Shown here: one piece after another, positions 13,601 through 23,901 of the stretch
Position numbering within the stretch: the stretch's first letter is position 1
How the letters are laid out: every line of letters starts with the position of its first letter
Assembly: GCF_001039355.2 (NCBI RefSeq)
Contig: NW_019775407.1
Coordinates: 218,171-282,170, forward strand
DNA from: Lingula anatina
Taxonomy: Eukaryota; Brachiopoda; Lingulata; Lingulida; Lingulidae
Direction of reading: 5' to 3'
Length of the DNA stretch: 64,000 nt
Program-made: the position numbers and the translations under genes
The notes under the pieces: generated by a model
Told to the model about the DNA's origin: nothing
Seen by the model: the letters and a program-made list of their open reading frames with translations, nothing else
The model's database searches: none

Positions 13601-14275
13601 CAGGAGGAGGGGAGACAGAGGCTTGGTGTATGCAGCACCTCACACAGCTAGCAGGTGAGTGGATGAGATTAACAGGGTATAAACTATTTTAATTTGATCC
13701 TCTTGATTGTTGCTTATTATTATAATTATTTTTCTATCTTCACAGATAAGGAAAGATCAAATGAACAGGAATATTCAGGTGATGATGTATACATCCCTGC
13801 AGTGTATCAATCCTTGGCCAAATCCTTTCTCAGGTTTAAGGACATCGTTTCAAGGAACAGTTTTCCAACTCTGTGTGATCCTACAGCTGGTGATATCACA
13901 GAAAGTGATGCATCATTTTCTAAGTTCAGGCAAACTATTGGTTCACAGTGTTATGTCACAGCATCAGATATTGAAGACAAAACCAAAAACAGTGATATCA
14001 CAGAAAACAGTGATGTCACAGCCTCTGACAGGGATATCACAACAATCAGTGATGTCACAACCACACACAGTGATGTCACAGGAAAAAGTGATGTCACAAA
14101 TAACAGTGATGTCACATTGAAATTACCAGTATTGGATGACTGTCAAAGCAAAGTAGAAGCATGGAGGACAGCATTAAGAACTGTGTGTTTGCTTCTACAG
14201 ACTGATACATACGTGATGACAGGGATAGACCCCTGTGATGGGAAGGTACTGGCAGAGTTTAGTGGAATATTGTGA
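7662..14275 (+). CDS. BBS12: Bardet-Biedl syndrome 12 protein-like chaperonin (apparent 1-base frame break near 10350)
   Basis: BBS12 is a divergent group II chaperonin relative that, with BBS6 and BBS10, helps CCT assemble the BBSome for ciliary traffic. Exons are 7662-7728, 8025-8061, 8331-8409, 8701-8826, 9136-11008, 11427-11571, 11897-12046, 12428-12595, 13072-13185, 13492-13654 and 13746-14275 (TGA). All splice phases agree. Similarity to human BBS12 is seen at TLLVMIKLWAESAQE..QGVPIQAIVSGFQEGLEAC, GDVTPSYRQRGF, LGIQLLLVQGAVSE, EEQFWHC.RRLA....LVLPGGG and, near the end, KVEAWRTALRTVCLLLQTDT. The predicted protein is about 1150 residues against 710 in human, mostly because of a polar, poorly conserved insert in the large fifth exon. 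In that exon the frame opened at 9136 ends at 10408-10410, while the next frame is open from 10350 to 11008. A missing A in the run at 10348-10350 explains both. Vertebrate BBS12 has a single coding exon. Confidence 0.83.
8876..8892. repeat. Poly-G tract (17 G)
   Basis: Homopolymer in a BBS12 intron. Length is unreliable in any assembly. Confidence 0.9.
12839..12860. repeat. Interrupted poly-G tract
   Basis: Fifteen G, one A, six G, in a BBS12 intron. Confidence 0.9.
13986..14115 (+). repeat. Coding minisatellite, about 15-bp units encoding SDVT/SDIT repeats
   Basis: Degenerate units of about 15-18 bp built on AACAGTGATGTCACA, translated in the BBS12 last exon as repeated (N/K)SDVT. There are about seven units. 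It lies between the conserved chaperonin core and the conserved C-terminal helix, so it lengthens a surface loop without breaking the frame. Confidence 0.85.
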
Positions 14276-14430
14276 TAACTGTGATATGTGATAATTTGGA
14301 TATAGCCTTGTAATGAGAAGATACTGGGAGAGTTCAGTGGAATATTGTGATAACTGTGATATGTGATAATTGGGATATAACCTTGTGATGGGAAGATTTT
14401 TCAGAGTTCAGTGAAATATTGTGATGGGAA
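14228..14430 (+). repeat. About 75-bp tandem repeat spanning the BBS12 stop codon
   Basis: The last coding bases of BBS12 and the start of the 3' UTR are repeated: AGTGGAATAT recurs at 14261 and 14336, and a one-base variant at 14410 (spacings 75 and 74). The first unit contains the TGA stop at 14273-14275. The later units are untranslated copies of the C-terminal coding segment. Confidence 0.85.
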
Positions 14431-14489
14431 TGCTGTTTTAAAACTGATTGTTGGTAATTACTTGCTAAATTAAAAATTCTTTTCTCTTT

Positions 14490-14495
14490 AATAAA
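14490..14495 (+). promoter_or_regulatory. Candidate poly(A) signal of BBS12
   Basis: AATAAA about 215 bp after the stop. A minus-strand AATAAA at 14870-14875 would serve the convergent ceramidase gene. Confidence 0.5.
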
Positions 14496-14951
14496 TTTAT
14501 TTCAAATTGCAATCAAAAATTAGAAAATCTTTAATAGAGTATTTGAAATAAATGTTGATTTCATAACATGTAGCAAGTGGAAGTGATAGATTCTGTTTAA
14601 AGCAAAGTACTGGAGTTGACAAGATGTATTATTAATATTTACTGCGTATCTTTCAGTTTTTGGCAAGTCTTTAATATTTGAACCTTGGCACAATTTCCCC
14701 CAATATTTCTTTAAATTGTAGTTAATAGAGTCACACCCTTTGGAGAATTTTCCTGTTGGTGTTTCAAATTGATTACTATTGACAGACAGATCTCAGTGCA
14801 GTTTTTTTTTTCAGTCAGGAAAGAAATAACACAAAACTGACAAGTGATTTTAGCAATTAAAGAATAATATTTATTGTTAGAATAAATTATTTCATAAATA
14901 TTCCAGCAGAACTTTGTTCCTTAAATAGTGACAAATTTCAGTTGATTTTAT

Positions 14952-17082
14952 GGTTTCAGCTTGTCACTGACAAATATTATAAATAATTTCTAGACTTGGT
15001 AACTACTCATTTTCCCTGAAAATGCTGTAGATAATATGAGAAAAATTTAGTGGAAACTCAAACATATTATGCTTACTTCATGTATATAGATTATATAGTA
15101 TATAGATTAATATTAAATACAAATAAATAATGAACGATGAGCGTAAACCTGTCAACAACCTTTGGACTATAATACTTATAATAATTTAAAGGGGATAATA
15201 TAAGCACAGGATTATATATCTAGGCACTAGCATATAGGTAAAAAGATCAATAGTCCAAATAGTTAAATGGTTACTGCGTATAATGAAAAAGAATGCTAAC
15301 ATTAATTCTCTTAAAATATAGAACAAAATATCACAAGAGAAAATAATTCAATGTTTCACAATAAGTTGCTGATATAATATACAATGACACAAAACTGAAT
15401 ACAAGTGAATGAAAATTCTTTTTGTGCATGAAGTTCACAGAAAAAAAGACGGCTTGAGATATTGGTGAAAAACTGGAGATTCTTTAAAATCCAGGATTTG
15501 TAGAATTTTTTTCCATCACACCTTAGTCTCAATCCCCATATCTTACTACTTTTTCTCTCCACCTTCTCAAAACCAGTAGTTACTTTTTGTTTTAGTCATG
15601 TACTATGATGTTTCTTTTGAAAACTTAGTGAAAATTGCATGCTTGCATGAATGACTTTAGTTTTTTATATATGATAACTTCTTTAAATATATTACCTTCT
15701 GTAAATGGCTGTTTTTAGTGTCTTCAATCTCCTTATTATATGTTCATATAGTTAATACACATGCAGCTGTTTCCTGTTTTTGCCAGTACAATGTTTTAAA
15801 TCTTTTCTTCCACCAGTAAACTATGTAACAAAACACTAAAGAAGACATTTGGCAAAACAAATCCACAATGAACTCCCAAAACAATTGAGCAGTTGGTAAA
15901 TATGGCAAACAATATATAGCATACTTATAATTCCACTCATTGCAAATTAACCACTTTGTTCACTCAGCTCTAAACAGTATTTCTTATGCCTTAATCTTGC
16001 GTGAAAATTACCCAACTATACAATCTCTCTCTCTCCCTCACACACACACACACACACTGTAGAAAGTATTAAGACTCCAACTTGAGCAACAGCTTCTGGA
16101 CTTTTCAAATTATGCAGAAATATTGAGAACCATATATCAGTCTCATGCTTGCAACAGTTTTGATTTCATGAACGTAGAGAAATATAGAAAGAAGTGCGTA
16201 AATGTTGTAGAAATACTGAACTTCCCTAATGATATTTGACTAGTTTTTTCCTCTGCATACATTTCTGTATCTTTAGAAATAGACTCTATAAATATCTTAG
16301 TTCAGATATAAGAGTATTCTGCATGCATATCTGCAGTTTCATAAATAGGACAGTCTCTTAAATATTATCATAATTTAGATATTAAAGTAATACACCTATA
16401 TAGAACTGTGCTTGATCTTGGTGACTGGTTTTAGCAGGGTGATGTAGGGCACTCCCCAGAAATCCCAGTGATTTTTAGGCCAGTACTTAAGTACAGGCAT
16501 CTGTTCTGGGATTTCTTCAACGACATCGAAATACGCAAACAGCACACAAGCGGTGTACGATGCAATGAAGATAAGGATATGCCATGCGCAATGGAGATAT
16601 GGGAAATGCAGGGAGGACCACACATCGCAGAACATGCGATCGTTGATCCAGCATGTGACTGCGAGGAGCCAGAGGACGCCACAGCGGATGCCAAGGCTGC
16701 GGACCCTGCGACACTGGGTCCTCCATAGCTCCGTGCATAATAGCATAGTAGCTGGGATGCCAAATAACATGAGAACAAAGGCATTTACTTCTGGCATGAC
16801 ACAGGCTAACCCTGAGCTTAGAGCAGTAAAACACATGAGAGCGACTTTGAAATTCCTACGGCTGTGTTGGAACACCAGAGGCAAGAGGCGTTTGGGAAAC
16901 CACATCCCTAAGGCCGCCATCAAGACCCACAAAATGGCGATCTCATCTAGGAGTTGTCCCACAAGGCTGAGAGTGGCGTGGAAGTACGCAGAGCCTAGGC
17001 CGACTATCACTAACAAGCCCCACACTATGTTCACTTCCCATGTCACCTGAAAAAACAAATGTGGACAAAGTATCAGTTATCG
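14952..17082. repeat. Near-identical block, copy 1 (likely assembly duplication)
   Basis: 2131 bp repeated at 17084-19214 with a constant offset of 2132 and a single N between the copies (17083). Even the CT/CA microsatellite near 16030 has the same length in both. The one difference I noticed, T at 16635 against C at 18767, changes residue 191 of the ceramidase from Met to Val. Contents are ceramidase 3' UTR plus its last coding exon. Confidence 0.95.
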
Positions 17083-20000
17083 NGGTTTCAGCTTGTCACT
17101 GACAAATATTATAAATAATTTCTAGACTTGGTAACTACTCATTTTCCCTGAAAATGCTGTAGATAATATGAGAAAAATTTAGTGGAAACTCAAACATATT
17201 ATGCTTACTTCATGTATATAGATTATATAGTATATAGATTAATATTAAATACAAATAAATAATGAACGATGAGCGTAAACCTGTCAACAACCTTTGGACT
17301 ATAATACTTATAATAATTTAAAGGGGATAATATAAGCACAGGATTATATATCTAGGCACTAGCATATAGGTAAAAAGATCAATAGTCCAAATAGTTAAAT
17401 GGTTACTGCGTATAATGAAAAAGAATGCTAACATTAATTCTCTTAAAATATAGAACAAAATATCACAAGAGAAAATAATTCAATGTTTCACAATAAGTTG
17501 CTGATATAATATACAATGACACAAAACTGAATACAAGTGAATGAAAATTCTTTTTGTGCATGAAGTTCACAGAAAAAAAGACGGCTTGAGATATTGGTGA
17601 AAAACTGGAGATTCTTTAAAATCCAGGATTTGTAGAATTTTTTTCCATCACACCTTAGTCTCAATCCCCATATCTTACTACTTTTTCTCTCCACCTTCTC
17701 AAAACCAGTAGTTACTTTTTGTTTTAGTCATGTACTATGATGTTTCTTTTGAAAACTTAGTGAAAATTGCATGCTTGCATGAATGACTTTAGTTTTTTAT
17801 ATATGATAACTTCTTTAAATATATTACCTTCTGTAAATGGCTGTTTTTAGTGTCTTCAATCTCCTTATTATATGTTCATATAGTTAATACACATGCAGCT
17901 GTTTCCTGTTTTTGCCAGTACAATGTTTTAAATCTTTTCTTCCACCAGTAAACTATGTAACAAAACACTAAAGAAGACATTTGGCAAAACAAATCCACAA
18001 TGAACTCCCAAAACAATTGAGCAGTTGGTAAATATGGCAAACAATATATAGCATACTTATAATTCCACTCATTGCAAATTAACCACTTTGTTCACTCAGC
18101 TCTAAACAGTATTTCTTATGCCTTAATCTTGCGTGAAAATTACCCAACTATACAATCTCTCTCTCTCCCTCACACACACACACACACACTGTAGAAAGTA
18201 TTAAGACTCCAACTTGAGCAACAGCTTCTGGACTTTTCAAATTATGCAGAAATATTGAGAACCATATATCAGTCTCATGCTTGCAACAGTTTTGATTTCA
18301 TGAACGTAGAGAAATATAGAAAGAAGTGCGTAAATGTTGTAGAAATACTGAACTTCCCTAATGATATTTGACTAGTTTTTTCCTCTGCATACATTTCTGT
18401 ATCTTTAGAAATAGACTCTATAAATATCTTAGTTCAGATATAAGAGTATTCTGCATGCATATCTGCAGTTTCATAAATAGGACAGTCTCTTAAATATTAT
18501 CATAATTTAGATATTAAAGTAATACACCTATATAGAACTGTGCTTGATCTTGGTGACTGGTTTTAGCAGGGTGATGTAGGGCACTCCCCAGAAATCCCAG
18601 TGATTTTTAGGCCAGTACTTAAGTACAGGCATCTGTTCTGGGATTTCTTCAACGACATCGAAATACGCAAACAGCACACAAGCGGTGTACGATGCAATGA
18701 AGATAAGGATATGCCATGCGCAATGGAGATATGGGAAATGCAGGGAGGACCACACATCGCAGAACACGCGATCGTTGATCCAGCATGTGACTGCGAGGAG
18801 CCAGAGGACGCCACAGCGGATGCCAAGGCTGCGGACCCTGCGACACTGGGTCCTCCATAGCTCCGTGCATAATAGCATAGTAGCTGGGATGCCAAATAAC
18901 ATGAGAACAAAGGCATTTACTTCTGGCATGACACAGGCTAACCCTGAGCTTAGAGCAGTAAAACACATGAGAGCGACTTTGAAATTCCTACGGCTGTGTT
19001 GGAACACCAGAGGCAAGAGGCGTTTGGGAAACCACATCCCTAAGGCCGCCATCAAGACCCACAAAATGGCGATCTCATCTAGGAGTTGTCCCACAAGGCT
19101 GAGAGTGGCGTGGAAGTACGCAGAGCCTAGGCCGACTATCACTAACAAGCCCCACACTATGTTCACTTCCCATGTCACCTGAAAAAACAAATGTGGACAA
19201 AGTATCAGTTATCGTTATGCCCTCTGATTGTATGACAGGTTTGTGACAATGATTGTGACACAGTTTGTTTACAGGTGACAAGCTTCAGCAATCTGATGTT
19301 AGCATCCAGTGAACTATTTGAGCAGTAAACATTCAGCATCACAACAACTACAGTGACATCATCCATCTCTGAAAGATAAAGTTGATCCCGCTGTCACATC
19401 TCACTCATCCAGTTAGCTTGCCCTGTCATACCTAACACAATATCCAAATATTAACTAAGCAAACTGAGGGCCACATGCAAATTTTTTATACAATTTAAAC
19501 AATTGCATGCCACTGTCACATCTAACGCATTACCTATAACACTGACACACCAAACACACTCACCAGTCTAGCATAATGTCTGAAGAGATATATCAACAAT
19601 GGAGGACCCACAATGAAGAGAGCATTGCTGATTGTGTTGAAGAACTCTGCTATGAAGGAGGTTATGTCATAGTTGGCCTCACACCAGTCAACATCTGAAC
19701 TTCCCCTCTGAAACTCATGCATTGTGTTGACTGTCACAACCAACTGGCACAACTACCACAATGAGGTATCTGAAGCTTCTCTTTATGTCCTGAAATGAGA
19801 CAGTTCTCAAATCACAGGTGTTTTTATAGTGATAAAGAACATAATAGGCTCTTAAAGGTCCAATGTACCTGATAACACGTACTTTCTATCTTTATTTCTG
19901 CAAAATAAGATAAAAAGTACTTTAAGTAAAGATAATAAATATCTGGAATATTATTTCTTTATCTTGTTTAAATTTTCATAAAATTCATAAAATCATAAAA

Positions 20001-21180
20001 CAATGGAGGCACTTTTGCAACTCATTAAAATATCAATAATGGCTCTAATGTTATTTTCTACCTTGTTAATTTTTCAATGTGATACAGGAGAAAAAAACAT
20101 TACATTATAATAATAACTGAAAGAAAATTAGACAAGTAAACAATGGAGGCACTTGTAACACTTGGTAAAATGATAAAACACTTGCTGTCAATGTGGGTTG
20201 TCTACATGCAGATAGTGCTGGTTCATTATCATAGCAAAACTGAGATAAAGATTAATGGGCAGATTATGTGTAAACTGAGGACTATACTATCATTTAACAT
20301 TTATAACACTGAAGGAGCATGCTTTCAATTTGAAATAATTATCCTGATAAAATCAAATGACATAGGTGTGGGGCAGTTTAATTAAGACATTAAGATAATA
20401 AATAGTCGGTGGCATATCACTCCCATCCTAATAATGAAATTTCTGTATGCATTTGGGCCATATGTTACCCATAGAATGAATATGAACCTGTTGATTCATG
20501 TATGAGGCAGCTATACAATGTTAAATATCTTAACATAATTAGCAACTAAACAAAATGCCAGTATCATAAATGTCAGTTCTGACCAAGATTTTCATACTGT
20601 ATTAATTTTGTGAATGAAAAAAAAAACAAAAACAAAAAAACAATCAAATCAAATAAATGAAAATAAAATAAATGAAACAGAAATATGTGTAATTTACTTA
20701 TATCACAAAGGTCTACATGACTGATAACCATCAGAATAAACTGACAGGATGACTGGACTATCAATACCACTGATACATGTACTTTAACTCTAACAGAATT
20801 ATTTTCAAAATAAATACAACTAAATTTCATAAAAACAGTTAACATGCAGAACGATTTACAACCATATAATGACAGAAATCAGTATTTTTCTAACTGACAC
20901 GGCGCATGTAAATGTGACATTTTTAAGTAATTGCTTTCAAATTATTTTCATAGCAAATTTCAACAAGGGACCATTGTTTTGGATGACTGCCAAGACAAAA
21001 TCACTGAAAAAACAACACTATCGATTGGACTTTTTGTGTTGATAAAATGGCTGAAAATATGAAAATATAAATAGATTCATGCCCAAAGACGATGTACATC
21101 CGTTAGTCACATACTCTGACACCTACTTACCTGGACTGTTGACTTGTAAGAGGAAACCTGAGAGACAACGATTGTTTGAC
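16396..21180 (-). CDS. ACER2: Alkaline ceramidase, ACER2-like
   Basis: A multipass ER/Golgi enzyme that hydrolyses ceramide to sphingosine and a fatty acid. Coding exons read on the minus strand: 19564-19722 (ATG at 19722-19720, preceded by an in-frame TAG) and the final exon 18528-19178 (TAG), or its duplicate 16396-17046. Each choice gives a 269-residue protein, normal for the family. Metal-binding residues are visible: D12, W13, E15, N17 and E26 for calcium, and H76 in YFHATLS plus H205 and H209 in HCAWH for zinc. [21 protein letters not shown] resembles both ACER1 and ACER2; the VDWCE.NY start and the GVPY end favour ACER2. The 19564-19789 exon has a 5' UTR part with an acceptor at 19790-19792. 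A donor at 21125-21130 marks a probable non-coding first exon (about 21131-21180). Only one copy of the last exon can be used. The duplication is probably an assembly error. Confidence 0.9.
17084..19214. repeat. Near-identical block, copy 2
   Basis: Second copy of the 2131-bp block at 14952-17082. This copy is continuous with the upstream ceramidase exon, so it is the one joined to the rest of the gene. Confidence 0.95.
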
Positions 21181-21237
21181 GTCTGAAATCTACAGCTTTT
21201 CACTGAACATCCGTCACTTCAACGTGTCTTTGTTTAC

Positions 21238-21247
21238 GTCACATGAC
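21238..21247. promoter_or_regulatory. CLEAR-like E-box near the ceramidase 5' end
   Basis: GTCACATGAC differs by one base from the TFEB/MITF palindrome GTCACGTGAC. It overlaps a TACGTCA CRE half-site and sits about 60-110 bp upstream of the probable ceramidase first exon. The position is suggestive; function is inferred. Confidence 0.35.
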
Positions 21248-22103
21248 CCACTTTCTCTGTGTTAATGATTGTTGTCTGGAATGAAAAAATATGTTATGCT
21301 GAGATATACAAAACTGATTGATTGAAAATTAATTATTAACATTATATTTTGTATATTTATTTAAATATTTTGGACTTTGTGGTATTTTGTTTATTTTTTG
21401 TATACAGAATGAATACAAAATTTGATCAAATCCGGTCCTATTTTCATACGTTACCGGATGTAGAAAGCATATGTTTCCACAGGAATGTTGCACGGGTGCA
21501 TGTAACTCGTTCAGCTGATTGTGACTCATGAAATGATATGATAAGTCAAGTTCATAGCTTAAGAAGGTAAACGGTGTTACGTCGTCCTAATGCAACACTA
21601 ATAGTGCAAAGCTAAAACAAAGACCCACGCTATCCAGTGCAACTTATGGTACATTTAGTCAAAGGGCACATTTAGTCAAATTAGTGACCATTTGCATCGC
21701 ACCAGTGCAATTTATGGTACACAGTCATGCACTGGGCCACAAACGATTTTTACTGATGAAGTCAGAGTCTTGAAATTTACTGTAGATAGCTACATATCTG
21801 TGTATAAACCAACCGTTTGAAACTTTGAGCTGTATCATGCAAAGTAGTCCAAAAGTTACTCGAGTTATAGTTACACCATGACTGCATGGGTTTGCAGAAC
21901 CATTTTCTAGAACTAGCCAAAAGTTGTCCACTTGATTTTTAGTCCCCAAATATTGCCACTCGAACTTTGTCATATAATATACAAAGAGCTGGGCATGAAC
22001 AAGCAAATTTAATTTGGGCTCTTGGACTTTCCCAAGAAGAGTTATATGCATGTGTATTAGACAAAAATGCTTAGGATAAACTAGCACGAAAATTCATGCG
22101 TTA

Positions 22104-22614
22104 AGGGGCCCGCACAAGGTGAGCATTTGGCGTGCGCCACTTTCGCTGCGCCGTTTTCTCATTGTTTGCGGGGGTATTTTGGTGAGATTTTTGCCTCTCG
22201 CGTGGCTGAGCAAAATATCTCATGTGTTTGATATTTTTGGTCTCTTGAGGCATATGTCTCAGCGTGTGCGGGGTGCAAGCGCCGATTGCTCAAGTCATGC
22301 CAACAATGCGCATGTGCTGGTAGCTGGAAACAAACAAAAATGGCAGCCCCCAGCGAAGTCAACAAAAATGTACACAGTTATAGTTAGTCTGATTGATTAA
22401 CGTGGTCACCATTTTCCATTACTATCAGAAAAAACAACAATATGTAATGTTTCCTTAAACATATGATCCCACAGTTCACAGTGTGTCCGCTAGGGGCAGG
22501 CTGGGTGGCACCTCTGCTGAGCAAAGAGCGCAGCGTTTGCGGGGAGCTGAGGAGCGCGAGCATCTGGCTCAGCGCAAGTGGCGCGTGCCAATTGCTTACT
22601 GTGTGCGGGGTGCT
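22104..22614. mobile_element. Nested MITE B inside element A
   Basis: 511 bp with imperfect inverted repeats of about 45 bp. The left end carries CCGCACAAGGTGAGCATTTG; the right end carries the reverse complement with substitutions (22575-22612). TTA flanks it at 22101-22103 and 22615-22617. It interrupts the left arm of element A. The interior is GC-rich relative to its surroundings and contains short non-credible reading frames. Confidence 0.7.
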
Positions 22615-22659
22615 TTAGCACTCCCATTGACGATTCTGATATGTACTGTCTCCGTGTTA

Positions 22660-22874
22660 GGGTGTATTCCCAGAGCTTTTAGATTGATCTATCCCCATGG
22701 GGAGTCTCACTAGATTACTGTCAGATAATCCAGCTTAAATGTCCGTCCCGCCTACTACAAGCTGTAAGGGGGTAATTAACTTTCGTGCCCCCTCGCCTGA
22801 CAGCTATTTAGCATGAACCCCCAGGGAGTTATGTCGATCTAAACTAGATCGATCTCATCTCTGGGAATGGGGTC
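22660..22874. mobile_element. MITE family C, copy 1 (nested in element A)
   Basis: 215 bp flanked by TTA at 22657-22659 and 22875-22877. It shares with the other copies subterminal TAGATTGATCTATCCCC, the internal GGGGAGTCTCACTAGATTAC and AGGGGGTAATTAA, and near the right end CCCCCAGGGAGTTA followed by GATCGATCT. It sits at the centre of element A. Confidence 0.85.
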
Positions 22875-23426
22875 TTAGTGTAAGCACAGACAGTACATAT
22901 CAGAATCATCAATAGGAGTGCTAACGCATGAATTTTCGTGCTAAGGATAAACAAAAAGAGATCATTGATAGAGATTATTTGTAATCTGCAGAAATTAAAT
23001 GGATTGGTCACTTCATGAGGTATCATGGACTGCTTGGGGGGGGGGGGTCATTGAAGGCAGGTTAAATGGTAAAAGAGGCAGAGTAAGAAAAGACGAAAAA
23101 GGATGACAGTGTTTGACGGTAATTGGCATGAGAAGAAAGAAAACAACAGAACAGAGAGTTATGGTGAGATCAAAGGAAGGGTTGAAGATTGGAATGGACG
23201 GTGTGGAAGATGCTGAAACTACCTTGTGACAGACAACCAAGAAGAAGATTAGGCAAAGTGAAGAATTGGGGTCCACAATTACGTACATTATGAAAAAAAT
23301 ATATTGATACAATGTATCTTGTAAAGTGTATTCACTAGATCTTGACCCTCTATTCTCACTAAATTTCTACCTGAGCCATATTGAAGCTGTTTTTACTTTC
23401 AGACCTTTATTAGTGCTATAGTGTAA

Positions 23427-23644
23427 GACTCCATTTCCATAGATTTTAGATCAATCTATCCCTGTGGGGAGTCTCACTTGATTACTGTTAGCTTAGCTGG
23501 CTTAAGCGTCTGTCCCGCCTACTGAAAGCTGGGGGTAATTAACTATCGTGCGCTTGGCTGACTGCAACTTACTTGAACCCCCAGGGAGATAGGTCGATCT
23601 AAATCTTAATCCCTGGATGGATCTAAATCTCTGTGAATACACCC
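23427..23644. mobile_element. MITE family C, copy 2
   Basis: 218 bp, flanked by TAA on the left and TTA on the right. Same internal blocks as copy 1, more diverged, with a small extra segment near the right terminus. It lies just upstream of the first coding exon of the C7orf25 homologue. Confidence 0.8.
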
Positions 23645-23901
23645 TTAGTTATAAAGATAAGCACTGATTGGTGGTTATGGTTATCAGTGACACATTAACT
23701 TCAATTAACTTACTTTTTGTCTAAAGTGTATAGTGTAAACTGATATTTCAAACATGTTTAGTAACAAGAAGTTGTCGGTAAATTGTGGTCAAGTACATCA
23801 TGAATATTTTGTTGCAAATGTGTTGCTAGGAGTGTCACATCTTATACACTATCATTGCTACCATTGTCACACCTAACACAATTGTGATTTCACTGTTTCA
23901 G

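Larger units (their letters stand above)
22073..22952. mobile_element. Palindromic element A with 9-bp target duplication, split by two nested MITEs
   Basis: The exact 9-bp direct repeat AGGATAAAC flanks the element (22073-22081 and 22944-22952). The element itself runs 22082-22943. Its left arm starts TAGCACGAAAATTCATGCG and is matched by the right arm ending at 22943. The arms continue inward: 22618-22656 pairs with about 22878-22920. When the two inserts (22104-22614 and 22660-22874) are disregarded, what remains is an almost perfect palindrome of about 130 bp. A 9-bp duplication suggests a Mutator-like (or Merlin/P-like) source; that assignment is inferred. Confidence 0.8.

Noticed and set aside
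16468-17050. Plus-strand open frames opposite the ceramidase exon (also 18600-19182)
   Set aside because: They are antisense shadows of a well-supported coding exon with conserved metal-binding residues.
22328-22388. Possible alternative first exon with ATGGCAGCCCCCAGCGAAG
   Set aside because: The frame ends after about 16 codons and it sits inside MITE B; no donor in a useful phase was recognised.
22119-22713. Open frames in 22119-22400 and 22483-22713
   Set aside because: They lie within or across MITEs B and C, and their translations have no similarity.
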